DNA of 38,640 nucleotides, from the NCBI GenBank assembly GCA_937863225.1, contig CALMEI010000006.1, positions 1 to 38,640 of the forward strand, in the 5' to 3' direction. Position 1 is the stretch's first letter. Every line of letters starts with the position of its first letter. Shown here one piece after another: positions 18,906 through 27,776 of the stretch. Source of the DNA: an uncultured Polaromonas sp. GTDB taxonomy: Bacteria > Pseudomonadota > Gammaproteobacteria > Burkholderiales > Burkholderiaceae_C. The notes below the pieces were generated by a model. That model worked only from the letters and a program-made list of their open reading frames with translations, ran no database searches and was not told the DNA's origin. The position numbers and the translations under genes are program-made.

Positions 18906-18928
18906 CAAACTGCGAATGAGGCAGTTTG
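18906..18928. other. Perfect hairpin in the rpsT 3' region
   Basis: CAAACTGC (18906-18913) and GCAGTTTG (18921-18928) form an 8-bp stem with a 7-base loop, 20 bases after the rpsT stop and before the T-run terminator. On the minus strand it lacks a continuous T-run, so it may protect the 3' end of the mRNA or act as a weak upstream terminator. Confidence 0.5.
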
Positions 18929-18948
18929 GGCGATTTGCTTAAATTGAA

Positions 18949-19251
18949 TTAAGCAGCTGCCAAGGCCAAAGCCTTGACTTTAGAAGACAAGCGGCTCTTA
19001 TCGCGCGCAGCCTTGTTTTTGTGGAAGATGCCTTTGTCAGCCACGGTGTCCACCACGGCTTGCATTTTGGTAAATGCTTCAGCAGCTTTTGCTTTGTCGC
19101 CAGTGAGAACGGCTTTTTCGACGTTTTTCACAGCGGTACGGTATTTAGAGCGCAAAGAGGTGTTTGCGGCGTTGATTTTGTTGTCTTGACGGACGCGTTT
19201 GCGGCCAGAGGCAAGACGGGGGTTTTTCTTTTTAGGTTTGGCGGATGCCAT
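18949..19251 (-). CDS. rpsT: 30S ribosomal protein S20
   Basis: A 100-residue basic protein with the S20 signature: [19 protein letters not shown], then [15 protein letters not shown], and [20 protein letters not shown] near the end. S20 binds the 5' domain of 16S rRNA. The ATG at 19251 is preceded by AAGGA eight bases away. It is a single-gene unit followed by a hairpin and an intrinsic terminator. About ten residues longer than the commonest form, mainly because of the Ala-rich C-terminal end. Confidence 0.97.
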   Translation of the reverse strand: MASAKPKKKNPRLASGRKRVRQDNKINAANTSLRSKYRTAVKNVEKAVLTGDKAKAAEAFTKMQAVVDTVADKGIFHKNKAARDKSRLSSKVKALALAAA

Positions 19252-19354
19252 GATTTATATCCTTGTGTGTAAGTGGATGATGTCAGCTAAGCCCATGATT
19301 CTAACATTTTTTCAGCCAATTAGCTGCACACGACGCTGGGTAAATGGGCAAGGT

Positions 19355-19735
19355 TTATCTCTTTTTGGGGGCAACCAAATTCTGCGCCAACCTGAATTTC
19401 ACGATTTTATTAATCAAATCCAGTGGCAAAGGCTGGTCCAGCGGAAACTGAACCGAGCCTTTGGCGCTTTTGTACCCAGTCAATTCGTCCTGAAACGCGG
19501 CAATCCCTGCAGCACCTGGGTAAAACCCAATGTGCTTTTTAAAAGCCGCAAAATGCACCAAATTGCCATTGAGCTTGAAAGTCGGAATCTGGTAGCTCAT
19601 CGCCTCAGTCGCCTCAGGGGCCAACTTCAAAATCGTTTCGCGCATGCGCTGTAAACGCGCCTGCACGTCGCTTGGGAACTGTGCGATGTAGCTGTCGATG
19701 GAATCTGCTTGAGCATGGTTTGGTTTCAATGTCAC
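19355..19735 (-). CDS. DUF1801 (YdhG-like) family protein
   Basis: A 126-residue cytoplasmic protein with the DUF1801 pattern: an N-terminal helix IDSYIAQFPSDVQARLQRMR, then EATEAMSYQIPTFKLNGNLV, FAAFKKHIGFYPGA and KGSVQFPLDQPLP. Related proteins have a YdhG/CyaY-like fold and some are described as iron chaperones, but the function is not established here. It lies between the ABC exporter gene (upstream) and rpsT (downstream), with a repeat copy in the 5' intergenic gap. No signal peptide or TM segment. Confidence 0.82.
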   Translation of the reverse strand: MTLKPNHAQADSIDSYIAQFPSDVQARLQRMRETILKLAPEATEAMSYQIPTFKLNGNLVHFAAFKKHIGFYPGAAGIAAFQDELTGYKSAKGSVQFPLDQPLPLDLINKIVKFRLAQNLVAPKKR

Positions 19736-19755
19736 TGCTCCTGGTTGGCTGATAT

Positions 19756-19822
19756 GCTACAAATAAAATAGCGCTATAGGCAATAAATACGCTGGATACA
19801 GGTCAATTTTTCATATAAAAAT
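19756..19822 (-). repeat. Dispersed structured repeat, copy 4 (intergenic, abutting the ABC exporter stop)
   Basis: The only non-coding copy, and nearly full length. The terminal hairpin arms are at 19756-19760 and 19768-19772 (GCTAT/GTAGC on the element strand). A central GGCAATAAATACGC segment follows, then the AT palindrome ATTTTTCATATAAAAAT ending at 19822. It ends two bases before the ABC exporter stop codon and occupies most of the gap before the DUF1801 start. Confidence 0.85.
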
Positions 19823-19824
19823 GG

Positions 19825-21618
19825 CTACTCAATGCCAAATTGCAACTCTGCCAAGCGCGCGTACAAACCGCCTTTGGCTACCAGCTCGGAATGGGTGCCT
19901 TGTTCGGCGATTTGGCCGTGGTCTAGGACGATGATGCGGTCTGCTTGTTGGATGGTGGCCAGGCGGTGAGCGATGACCAAAGTGGTGCGGTTTTTCATGG
20001 CGGACTCTAGGGCGGCTTGGACCATGCGCTCACTTTCGGCATCCAAAGCGCTGGTGGCTTCGTCCAATAACAGCAAGGGCGGGTTTTTCAGCATGGCGCG
20101 GGCGATGGCGATGCGTTGGCGTTGGCCACCACTCAAGCGCACACCGCGCTCACCCAAAAAGGTGTCGTAACTTTCGGGAAGTTTGGTGATGAACTCATCG
20201 GCAAAGGCAGCTTTGGCGGCGGCTTTGACTTCATCGTCTGTCGCTTGTGGTTTACCGTAGCGGATATTTTCTAAGGCGCTGGTGGAAAAAATCACCGCAT
20301 CTTGCGGCACGATGCCAATGCGGTTGCGCAAGTCCTGCAACTTCAAGGTGCTGGTTTCCACGCCATCAAGTTTGATGTGCCCTGATTTTGGATCGTAAAA
20401 ACGCAGCAGCAACTGAAACACAGTGCTTTTGCCCGCACCGCTGGGGCCCACCAAGGCCACAGTTTCACCAGGTTTGACATCTAAGCTGAATTTGCTCAAT
20501 GCGGTTTGCAAGGGGCGGGACGGGTAGTTGAACTCGATTGCTTCAAATTTTATAGCGCTACCCGAAGTAGATACGCCGGCTACAGCTGGATTTAAAGGGG
20601 ATTGAATGGGTGATTTGGAATCCAAAAGCTCCATCAGTCGCTCGGTGGCACCGGCAGCCCTGAGCAAATCACCATAAGTCTCACCCAATACCGCAAAGGC
20701 GCTCGCCAATATGATGATATACACCACCGTTTGTCCCAAGTTACCTGCCGACAAAGTACCGTTAATGACGGCTTGTGTGCCCTGGTACAAACCCCAAATA
20801 AGCCCTGCACTGGTGGCAATGATGATGAATGCCACCAGTATCGCACGGGCTTTGCTGCGAGTGACGGCGGTTTGAAAAGCGTTTTGGTTGGCCGCGGTGA
20901 ATCGACTGGATTCGCGCTCCTCCGCTGCGTAACTTTGTACGACCGGAATGGCGTTCAGCACTTCTGCCGCAATGGCGCTGGAATCGGCCATGCGGTCTTG
21001 GCTGGCGCGTGACAATTTGCGAACCCGTCTGCCAAAAATCATTGCTGGAATCACGATCAATACCAATACACCCAGTACTTGCAACATCAACCACGGGTTG
21101 GTCCAAATCAGCATGGCCAGCGCACCAATGCCCATGACCAGATTGCGCAAGCCCATCGACAGTGATGAACCAACAACGGTTTGTACCAAAGTGGTGTCGG
21201 CTGACAGTCGCGACAACACTTCTCCCGTTTGGGTGCTTTCAAAAAACTCAGGGCTTTGTTGTAACACGTGGCTGTAGACCGCGTTGCGCACATCGGTCGT
21301 TACGCGTTCACCCAGCCAGCTCACGGTATAGAAACGTGCCGCACTGAATATGCCCAAAGCAGCAGCTACCGCAAACAAAGCAAAAAAGTGGTTGCGCAAG
21401 CCCATTATTTGCGCACCTTTATCGGCCGCGTTGCTGCTGACCAAACCACCATCAATCAAACTGCGCAATGCCAACGGGAAGGCCAAAGTTGCCAATGCCG
21501 CTAATACCAAAAAGACCAGTGCCAATCCGATTTGCCAGCGATAGGGTTTGATAAAAGGCGCTAAACCAGTGATAGAGCGAGGCGAAGTCGATTTTGGGCG
21601 TTCTGAGGGCGTGGTCAT
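19825..21618 (-). CDS. ABC exporter, fused membrane and ATPase domains (MsbA-like)
   Basis: A 597-residue half-transporter working as a homodimer in the inner membrane. Six TM helices occupy ~28-320 with the coupling-helix region GEVLSRLSADTTLVQ. The ATPase domain has Walker A GPSGAGKST at 391-399, the Q-loop GIVPQDAVIFS, signature LSGGQ at 495-499, Walker B LLLLDEATSALDA from 515, and the H-loop VIAHRLATI. The sequence resembles lipid/multidrug exporters of the MsbA/LmrA type; lipid A flipping is plausible but cannot be assigned from sequence. Residues ~343-360, just before the ATPase domain, are encoded by a repeat copy. It is divergent from the EI24 gene. Confidence 0.9.
   Translation of the reverse strand: MTTPSERPKSTSPRSITGLAPFIKPYRWQIGLALVFLVLAALATLAFPLALRSLIDGGLVSSNAADKGAQIMGLRNHFFALFAVAAALGIFSAARFYTVSWLGERVTTDVRNAVYSHVLQQSPEFFESTQTGEVLSRLSADTTLVQTVVGSSLSMGLRNLVMGIGALAMLIWTNPWLMLQVLGVLVLIVIPAMIFGRRVRKLSRASQDRMADSSAIAAEVLNAIPVVQSYAAEERESSRFTAANQNAFQTAVTRSKARAILVAFIIIATSAGLIWGLYQGTQAVINGTLSAGNLGQTVVYIIILASAFAVLGETYGDLLRAAGATERLMELLDSKSPIQSPLNPAVAGVSTSGSAIKFEAIEFNYPSRPLQTALSKFSLDVKPGETVALVGPSGAGKSTVFQLLLRFYDPKSGHIKLDGVETSTLKLQDLRNRIGIVPQDAVIFSTSALENIRYGKPQATDDEVKAAAKAAFADEFITKLPESYDTFLGERGVRLSGGQRQRIAIARAMLKNPPLLLLDEATSALDAESERMVQAALESAMKNRTTLVIAHRLATIQQADRIIVLDHGQIAEQGTHSELVAKGGLYARLAELQFGIE
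20540..20594 (-). repeat. Dispersed structured repeat, copy 5 (inside the ABC exporter gene)
   Basis: A diverged copy, sense to the gene, at the membrane-to-ATPase linker. On the element strand it reads CTGTAGCCGGCGTA and then GCTAT-N7-GAAGC, so one hairpin arm has decayed. It encodes AVAGVSTSGSAIKFEA, in the same frame as the waaC and waaA copies. Confidence 0.65.
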
Positions 21619-21752
21619 GAGAAACTAAGTGGGGCGAAGGGTGTGAGTTTACAAGGGCTAGCTAATCATGGGTTACCAAAGGATTGCCCTGACTGCTGAA
21701 TCATAGTTTAATTCTCAATCTGTATGTTCAATGCGTTATGCTGGAGGGCATG

Positions 21753-22649
21753 ATGAAGAAAAACCTGATGCTGGATTCTTTTTGGCGCGCGGCTGCTTAT
21801 TGTTTGCACCCACGTGTCATTGCCCTGTCTTTTTTGCCTTTGGTCATCATGGGTGTCATTGCTTGGGGTTTGGCTTACTTTTTCTGGACGCCTGCGGTGG
21901 CTTGGGTACAGACAACTTTGGAATCTTTTAGCTTGCTCAACACGTTCATGGCTTGGTTGCAAAGCGTGGGCGTGGGAGGGCTTAAAGCATTTTTGATTCC
22001 CATGTTGGTGATTGTGGTTCTGACGCCCATCGTGGTGGTCATTTCATTGATATTGGTAGCGGTCATGATGACGCCTGCCATGGTGTCCTTGGTCGCTGAA
22101 CGACGCTTTCCAGATCTGGAACGGAAACAAGGGCATTCGCTGTTGGCCAGCATCACTTGGTCAATGGGTGCGACGTTCATCGCCATTCTTTTGCTGATTG
22201 TGACCATCCCTTTATGGCTGGTTCCACCCTTGATTTTGATTGTGCCGCCGCTGATTTGGGGGTGGTTGACTTACCGTGTCATGAGCTTTGACGCGCTGGC
22301 CAATCATGCCAGCAAAGAAGAGCGACGAACCATCATGCGTCAATACCGCAGCCCCTTGTTGGTGATTGGCATCGTCACCGGTTATTTGGGTGCTGCTCCC
22401 AGCATTGTTTGGGCCTCGGGTATTTTGTTTGCCGCTGCTTTCATGATTTTGATACCCATCGCGATCTGGATTTACACCTTGGTATTTGGTTTCGCATCGT
22501 TGTGGTTCAGCCATTTTTGTTTGGCAGCTTTGCAAGATTTGCGGTCTGAACAAAGCATCCAAGCACCAAAATCAACCATCCCAACGATCACGAACGAGGC
22601 ATTTTTGCACGAAAATGGTGCACCAGATGCACCAAGATCCATCAATTAA
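21753..22649 (+). CDS. EI24-domain integral membrane protein
   Basis: A 298-residue polytopic membrane protein. I chose ATG at 21753 because GGAGGG lies four bases upstream; two earlier in-frame ATGs at 21738 and 21750 are less well placed. The pattern matches the EI24/CysZ-like family: a start of DSFWRAAAYCLHPRVIALSF, long TM segments, the polar block LVAERRFPDLERKQG, and FDALANHASKEERRTIM between later TMs. About six TM segments are visible. CysZ relatives transport sulfate, but most EI24-domain bacterial proteins have no known substrate. Its 3' end contains an NtrC-like operator for the downstream glnA gene. Confidence 0.82.
   Translation: MKKNLMLDSFWRAAAYCLHPRVIALSFLPLVIMGVIAWGLAYFFWTPAVAWVQTTLESFSLLNTFMAWLQSVGVGGLKAFLIPMLVIVVLTPIVVVISLILVAVMMTPAMVSLVAERRFPDLERKQGHSLLASITWSMGATFIAILLLIVTIPLWLVPPLILIVPPLIWGWLTYRVMSFDALANHASKEERRTIMRQYRSPLLVIGIVTGYLGAAPSIVWASGILFAAAFMILIPIAIWIYTLVFGFASLWFSHFCLAALQDLRSEQSIQAPKSTIPTITNEAFLHENGAPDAPRSIN
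22606..22622. promoter_or_regulatory. Upstream NtrC-type operator of glnA (within the EI24 gene)
   Basis: TGCACGAAAATGGTGCA matches the dyad GCACC-N5-GGTGC with one change in the left arm. It lies inside the last codons of the EI24 gene. Its centre is 64 bp (about six helical turns) from the second site at 22671-22685, as expected for cooperative binding on one DNA face. Confidence 0.6.
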
Positions 22650-22670
22650 GAAGTTGTCCAGTCTCTAAAA

Positions 22671-22685
22671 GCACCATATTGGTGC
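22671..22685. promoter_or_regulatory. NtrC-type operator of glnA
   Basis: GCACC-ATATT-GGTGC is a perfect dyad of the NtrC (GlnG) enhancer type. It is centred about 190 bp upstream of the inferred start site of the sigma-54 promoter, a normal enhancer distance. Confidence 0.75.
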
Positions 22686-22837
22686 GTATTTGTGTCTGGT
22701 CAAGAAATATGCAAATAAGGCAATTTTAAGTTGCAGCTGGAATTCATGGGCTTATCTAGCTTGTAAAATCAACAGGATTTTGGTGTTTAGTAAGGGCAAT
22801 GCCTTTGTGCTGATTTGAACGGTCGCAAGAACAATTT

Positions 22838-22855
22838 TTGGCACAATTCATGCTT
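22838..22855 (+). promoter_or_regulatory. Sigma-54 promoter of glnA
   Basis: TTGGCAC (22838-22844) and ATGCTT (22850-22855) give the -24 GG and -12 GC elements exactly 12 bases apart. The start site should fall near 22865, giving a ~40-base leader with AGGAGA before the glnA ATG. Together with two NtrC-like dyads upstream and glnL/glnG downstream, the assignment is strong. Confidence 0.8.
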
Positions 22856-22904
22856 CGTATTTAGTTTTTTATCAACCCGCCATAAGGCGTTATAGGAGAT
22901 TTTG

Positions 22905-24320
22905 ATGGCAAAGACCATTGCAGACGTGATGAAGATGGTGAAAGACGAGGAAGTCAAATTTGTTGATTTCCGATTCACCGATACCCGTGGTAAAGAGCAG
23001 CACGTCACAGTGCCTGTGTCACATTTTGACGAAGACAAATTCTCATCAGGACATGCTTTTGATGGTTCGTCCATTGCTGGTTGGAAAGGCATCGAAGCGT
23101 CAGACATGCAATTGATGCCTGACCCCAATACCGCGAATATTGACCCCTTCTTTGAAGAAACCACCCTGTTTTTACAGTGCGACGTGGTCGAACCCGCTGA
23201 CGGCAAAGCTTATGACCGTGACCCACGTTCAGTGGCCAAACGTGCTGAAGCCTATTTAAAAGCCTCTGGCTTGGGCGACACTGCCTTCTTTGGTCCAGAG
23301 CCAGAGTTCTTTATTTTTGATGGCGTGCGTTGGAATACCGACATGTCTGGTACCTTCTTCAAAATCGAAGAATACGAAGCACCTTGGAACAGCGGCGCAA
23401 AAATGGAAGGTGGCAACCGTGGCCATCGTCCAACCGTTAAGGGCGGCTATTTCCCAGTGCCACCTGTCGACAGCACACACGACATGCGCTCTGAGATGTC
23501 TTTGATTTTGGAATCCCTTGGTATTCCGGTTGAAGTGCATCACCACGAAGTGGCTGGCGCTGGACAATGCGAATTGGGCACTAAATTCAGCACGTTGGTA
23601 CAGCGCGCTGATTGGACGCAAGTACAAAAATACGTGATTCAAAACGTGGCAAACGCTTATGGCAAAACGGCCACATTCATGCCAAAACCCATCGTTGGCG
23701 ACAATGGCTCTGGCATGCACGTTCACCAGTCAATCTGGAAAGATGGCAAAAACTTGTTTGCCGGTGACGGCTATGCAGGTTTGTCAGAATTCGCTTTGTA
23801 CTACATCGGCGGTATCATCAAACACGCTCGCGCATTGAATGCCATCACCAACCCAAGTACCAACAGCTACAAGCGCTTGGTCCCTGGTTTTGAAGCACCA
23901 GTCAAATTGGCTTACTCTGCAAAAAACCGTTCTGCTTCCATTCGTATTCCACACGTCGCCAATCCAAAAGGTCGTCGTGTCGAAGCGCGCTTCCCAGACC
24001 CAATGATGAACCCATACTTGGGCTTCTCTGCATTGATGATGGCAGGTTTAGATGGTGTGGAAAACAAAATTCATCCAGGCGAAGCAGCCACCAAAGATTT
24101 GTACCATCTGCCACCAGAAGAAGACAAATTAGTGCCAACCGTGTGCCACAGCTTGGATCAAGCCTTGGATTGCCTCGATGCGGACCGCAAATTCTTGACC
24201 AAAGGCGGTGTGTTCACTGACAGCATGATTGATGCTTTCATTGAACTCAAAATGACTGAAGTGACCCGCATGCGCATGGCCACTCACCCAGTTGAATTTG
24301 ATATGTATTACTCCTTGTAA
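22905..24320 (+). CDS. glnA: Glutamine synthetase, type I
   Basis: A 471-residue dodecameric GSI that makes glutamine from glutamate, ammonia and ATP. ATG at 22905 follows AGGAGA at 22893-22898; a TTG one codon earlier is not needed. Visible signatures are FDGSSIAGW (52-60), [10 protein letters not shown] (130-139), [12 protein letters not shown], the [15 protein letters not shown] metal-site region (211-225), [10 protein letters not shown] (267-276) and NRSASIRIP (341-349). The adenylylation Tyr is Y400 in [10 protein letters not shown], so GlnE control is expected. Transcription is under sigma-54/NtrC control and ends at an intrinsic terminator. Confidence 0.98.
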   Translation: MAKTIADVMKMVKDEEVKFVDFRFTDTRGKEQHVTVPVSHFDEDKFSSGHAFDGSSIAGWKGIEASDMQLMPDPNTANIDPFFEETTLFLQCDVVEPADGKAYDRDPRSVAKRAEAYLKASGLGDTAFFGPEPEFFIFDGVRWNTDMSGTFFKIEEYEAPWNSGAKMEGGNRGHRPTVKGGYFPVPPVDSTHDMRSEMSLILESLGIPVEVHHHEVAGAGQCELGTKFSTLVQRADWTQVQKYVIQNVANAYGKTATFMPKPIVGDNGSGMHVHQSIWKDGKNLFAGDGYAGLSEFALYYIGGIIKHARALNAITNPSTNSYKRLVPGFEAPVKLAYSAKNRSASIRIPHVANPKGRRVEARFPDPMMNPYLGFSALMMAGLDGVENKIHPGEAATKDLYHLPPEEDKLVPTVCHSLDQALDCLDADRKFLTKGGVFTDSMIDAFIELKMTEVTRMRMATHPVEFDMYYSL

Positions 24321-24371
24321 ACCAGGCGCACAGCAGTGGCGTTGAACTAAAACTGCTGTTGCGTATCGAAC

Positions 24372-24406
24372 AAGACGACAGAAGTGCGCTTTTGTCGTCT
24401 TTTTTT
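24372..24406 (+). terminator. Intrinsic terminator of glnA
   Basis: AAGACGACA (24372-24380) pairs with TGTCGTCTT, and the right arm runs into a run of T ending at 24406. It lies about 50 bases after the glnA stop and should separate glnA from the DUF4124-glnL-glnG unit. Confidence 0.85.
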
Positions 24407-24433
24407 ATGGAGATTGCGAGATAATCTTAGCTT

Positions 24434-25018
24434 ATGAAAATAACCACATTGATTCGTCGCTACCTTTGGCTAGAGGTATTTATTTTGTTCACGCTGGCAT
24501 TCTTGGCCTTGACAAGCCGTGCCCATGCGCAAGGCATGTACAAATGTGATGACAACAGTTACACCAATGTGCCAGCCGATATGGTGGGTAAAAAATGCAA
24601 ATTGGTGCAAGGCGGCAATGTGTCGGTTGACATCAAATCCAAACAGACAACTTCGTCTCAAAGCGCCAATACGTCGTCAAGCGCATCGCCGAATAAAAAC
24701 CGCAGTGTCGATAATTCAGAGCAACGTGCACGAGATTCTGATGCGCGTGGCATTTTGGCGGCGGAGCTCAAAAAATCCGAAACGAAATTGGCTGATTTAT
24801 TGAAAGAGTACAACAATGGCGAGCCTGAAAAATTAGGCCCTGAGACGCGAAATCACCAAAAGTATTTAGACCGCATTGCCGATCTCAAAGCCAGCATCGC
24901 ACGGGTGAGCAGCGATGTTGAAGGCATTAAACGCGAGCTCAACCGCAATGGTGGTGGCAGCGGCGCCGGTGCATCAGGTGTTTCTGTCAATAATGCAACA
25001 AGCAACAAAGTCAATTGA
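24434..25018 (+). CDS. DUF4124-domain secreted protein
   Basis: A 194-residue protein with an N-terminal signal peptide (LWLEVFILFTLAFLALTSRAHA, cleavage after RAHA at ~32). A short DUF4124-like domain follows (GMYKCDDNSYTNVPADMVGKKC), with two cysteines likely to be disulfide-bonded. A Ser/Gln/Asn-rich linker leads to a C-terminal coiled-coil segment (~100-170) and a Gly/Ser-rich tail. DUF4124 proteins are periplasmic or envelope-exposed and of unknown function. Its last 26 bases overlap the glnL start, so translation is coupled to ntrB. A GATAAT-like -10 sits at 24419-24424, just before the gene. Confidence 0.78.
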   Translation: MKITTLIRRYLWLEVFILFTLAFLALTSRAHAQGMYKCDDNSYTNVPADMVGKKCKLVQGGNVSVDIKSKQTTSSQSANTSSSASPNKNRSVDNSEQRARDSDARGILAAELKKSETKLADLLKEYNNGEPEKLGPETRNHQKYLDRIADLKASIARVSSDVEGIKRELNRNGGGSGAGASGVSVNNATSNKVN

Positions 25019-26090
25019 TTTTTTGGGCGCAACCACACGTTTCCAAGCCTTTGATCTTTTAGCCACTCTGGTCGCGGTGGTTCACCGCTCAGGTCAAGTC
25101 ATTTTTGCCAATGCACAGTTAGAAGATGCACTTGGCAGTTCCCGTCGCACCTTGGTTGGTGTTTCGTTTACCAATTTTTTGCACGATGCAGCGTCATTTG
25201 TGGCTGCCTTGAATGGTGCCGGCGACCACACTTTTGCGGCGCTGCGCTATGACGACAGTCTGAAACGGCCGGGTGCGCTGGGTCAAGAACCATTTCCAGT
25301 GCATGTCATTGTGACTCTCAGCGATGTGCTTGATGAAATGATTGTCGAATTATTGCCCTTGGAGCAACAGGCTAAGCAAGACCGTGAAGACCGCTTGCAT
25401 ACACAAGCGCAAGCCAACAAGGAGTTGATTCGCAACTTGGCACATGAAATTAAAAACCCTTTGGGTGGAATTCGTGGCGCCGCGCAGCTTTTGGAGATGG
25501 AAATTCAAAGCAAAGAATTGCATGAGTACACGCAGGTCATCATCCATGAGTCAGACCGATTGCAAACCTTGGTTGACAGATTACTGGCGCCACATCGCAA
25601 ACCGCATGTGGTGTCGGAAGTCAACATCCATGAAGTGTGTGAACGGGTGCGTTCGGTCATTTTGGCTGAATTTCCGCAGGGTTTAAAAATCAAGCGTCAA
25701 TATGATATTTCGATTCCTGAATTCAGAGGTGACCGAGAACAACTGATTCAAGCGGTTCTGAATATTGTTCACAATGCCTGTTATGCCTTGGTTGACCGCA
25801 TTGAAGATGGTGATGCTGAAATCATTTTGCACACCCGCGTTGCACGTCAAGTCACATTTGGTAAACAGCGCTACAAATTGGCATTGGAATTGCATGTCAT
25901 AGACAACGGACCTGGCATTCCCGAAGCAATCAAAGAACGTATTTTTTACCCGCTTGTGTCGGGCAGAGAAGGCGGCTCAGGCTTGGGACTGACATTGGCG
26001 CAAACCTTTGTCAGTCAACACAATGGCTTGATTGAATGCGAGAGCGTACCAGGACGGACGGATTTCAAAATATTGATACCTTTGCCTTAA
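24993..26090 (+). CDS. glnL: Nitrogen regulation sensor kinase NtrB
   Basis: A 365-residue cytoplasmic histidine kinase/phosphatase that responds to PII protein and controls NtrC phosphorylation. ATG at 24993 overlaps the end of the DUF4124 gene and gives the expected length of ~350-365. A PAS domain spans ~20-110. The H-box NLAHEIKNPLGGIRGAAQLL contains phospho-acceptor H151. The N-box is NIVHNACYAL (N261), the G1-box is DNGPGIPE and the G2-box is GREGGSGLGLTLAQ. No TM segments are seen, consistent with NtrB. glnG starts 31 bases downstream. Confidence 0.95.
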   Translation: MQQATKSIDFLGATTRFQAFDLLATLVAVVHRSGQVIFANAQLEDALGSSRRTLVGVSFTNFLHDAASFVAALNGAGDHTFAALRYDDSLKRPGALGQEPFPVHVIVTLSDVLDEMIVELLPLEQQAKQDREDRLHTQAQANKELIRNLAHEIKNPLGGIRGAAQLLEMEIQSKELHEYTQVIIHESDRLQTLVDRLLAPHRKPHVVSEVNIHEVCERVRSVILAEFPQGLKIKRQYDISIPEFRGDREQLIQAVLNIVHNACYALVDRIEDGDAEIILHTRVARQVTFGKQRYKLALELHVIDNGPGIPEAIKERIFYPLVSGREGGSGLGLTLAQTFVSQHNGLIECESVPGRTDFKILIPLP

Positions 26091-26121
26091 CCCTTATCAC
26101 CGCCATCGCTGCAAGACACTT

Positions 26122-27768
26122 ATGAAACCCATTTGGATAGTAGACGACGATCAATCCATCCGCTTTGTCTTGGAAAAAGCGCTGTTGCGTGAAAACTTGC
26201 CAACCCGCAGCTTTACCAATCCGCGCGATGTGTTAAGTGCCTTGCAAAACTTAAAAGAAGGCAGTGACCAAATTAACGAGTTAGCGCCTCAAATTTTAAT
26301 CAGCGACATTCGCATGCCCGGTGGGTCAGGCTTGGATTTGCTGGAAAAAGTCAAACTGCAATTCCCTGCATTGCCTGTCATCATCATGACCGCGTATTCC
26401 GATTTGGACAGTGCCGTATCCGCTTTTCAAGGCGGTGCATTTGAATACTTACCTAAACCATTTGACGTGCCCAAGGCGGTGGAATTGATTCGCCGTGCGG
26501 TGGATGAAAGCTTGCGTGAAGAAGTGACGGAAGTTCGCATGCTGGATGCGCCCGAAATGTTGGGCCAAGCACCTGCCATGCAAGATGTGTTTCGAGCAAT
26601 TGGGAAATTAAGCCAAAGCAATGTCACAGTGATGATTACGGGCGAGAGCGGCACCGGCAAAGAACTGGTTGCCCGCGCATTGCATAAACACTCGCCCCGT
26701 GGTGGCGGCTCAGCACCCACAGGCACCGATGGCAAAACGCTGGGCATTGTGCGCGAAGGGCCTTTTGTCGCCATCAACACCGCCGCCATTCCCAAAGATT
26801 TGTTAGAGAGTGAACTGTTCGGCCACGAACGCGGTGCATTCACGGGTGCGCAAACCATGCGCCGGGGTCGATTTGAACAGGCCGATGGCGGTACCTTGTT
26901 CTTGGATGAAATTGGCGACATGCCATTTGACTTACAGACCCGTTTATTGCGCGTATTGAGTGATGGTCATTTTTATCGTGTCGGTGGACACAGCGCCATT
27001 AAAACCAATGTGCGTGTGATAGCCGCCACGCACCAAGACTTAGAGCAGCGCGTGCGTGAGGGCGCGTTCCGTGAAGATTTGTTTCACCGTTTGAATGTGA
27101 TTCGCTTGCGTTTGCCAGCTTTGCGCCAGCGCCGTGAGGACATTCCCATGCTGACCAAACACTTTTTGCAACAAAGTGCCAAACAGTTGGGCGTAGACCC
27201 CAAACGCATCACCGATCACGCTTTGACGCTTTTGGCAGCGTTTGACTTTCCGGGTAACGTGCGGCAGTTGGAAAACATCTGTCACTGGCTCACCGTCATG
27301 TCGCCCAGCCAAGTGATTGAAAGCAAAGACTTACCGCCCGAAGTGCTACAAGCCAGCGCAGTCACAGCAACATCCGAAACCGCCGCAACCGAGCCAACGC
27401 TGACCCCTGTTGATGCGCACATTTTGCAAACCACCAGCGCCGCAGCCACCGCGCCCATACCCATGCCGAATGTGCTTTCAACCCAAGTGTTGTCAAATTT
27501 GGCACCCGAGCATACAACGCCTGTGGCGGATGCAAGCGCAAATTGGGAAGCTGGACTGGAACAAGAAGCCACGGCCATGTTGGTGGCCGGTGCGCCGCAT
27601 GTGTGGGATGAGTTAACCCAACGATTTGAAGCACGCTTGATAGCGGCAGCACTGGCCAACAGCAAAGGCAGGCGCATTGATGCAGCTCAACAATTGGGCA
27701 TTGGACGCAACACAATCACCCGCAAAATTCAAGAAATGGAGGCCATGGAGGTGCTGACTAAGCGATAA
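26122..27768 (+). CDS. glnG: Nitrogen regulation response regulator NtrC
   Basis: A 548-residue sigma-54 activator. The receiver domain starts [18 protein letters not shown] and carries phospho-acceptor D62 ([13 protein letters not shown]). D62 is eight positions later than the usual D54, because of an insertion near residues 43-55. The AAA+ domain has GESGTGK at 174-180, the sigma-54-contacting GAFTGA at 238-243 and [10 protein letters not shown]. The C-terminal Fis-type HTH is [19 protein letters not shown]. Compared with ~470-480-residue homologues it has two extra segments: a Gly-rich insert near 193-210 in the AAA+ domain and a long Ala/Thr/Pro linker at ~411-480. It should activate glnA through the dyads at 22606 and 22671. 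purC follows 8 bp later. Confidence 0.95.
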   Translation: MKPIWIVDDDQSIRFVLEKALLRENLPTRSFTNPRDVLSALQNLKEGSDQINELAPQILISDIRMPGGSGLDLLEKVKLQFPALPVIIMTAYSDLDSAVSAFQGGAFEYLPKPFDVPKAVELIRRAVDESLREEVTEVRMLDAPEMLGQAPAMQDVFRAIGKLSQSNVTVMITGESGTGKELVARALHKHSPRGGGSAPTGTDGKTLGIVREGPFVAINTAAIPKDLLESELFGHERGAFTGAQTMRRGRFEQADGGTLFLDEIGDMPFDLQTRLLRVLSDGHFYRVGGHSAIKTNVRVIAATHQDLEQRVREGAFREDLFHRLNVIRLRLPALRQRREDIPMLTKHFLQQSAKQLGVDPKRITDHALTLLAAFDFPGNVRQLENICHWLTVMSPSQVIESKDLPPEVLQASAVTATSETAATEPTLTPVDAHILQTTSAAATAPIPMPNVLSTQVLSNLAPEHTTPVADASANWEAGLEQEATAMLVAGAPHVWDELTQRFEARLIAAALANSKGRRIDAAQQLGIGRNTITRKIQEMEAMEVLTKR

Positions 27769-27776
27769 TCTGGGTT

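Noticed and set aside
22700-22760. Possible further copy of the dispersed repeat in the glnA leader (AAATAAGGCAATTTTAA)
   Set aside because: Only a short AGGCAAT match; no GCTAY-N7-RTAGC hairpin and no CTGTAG arm.
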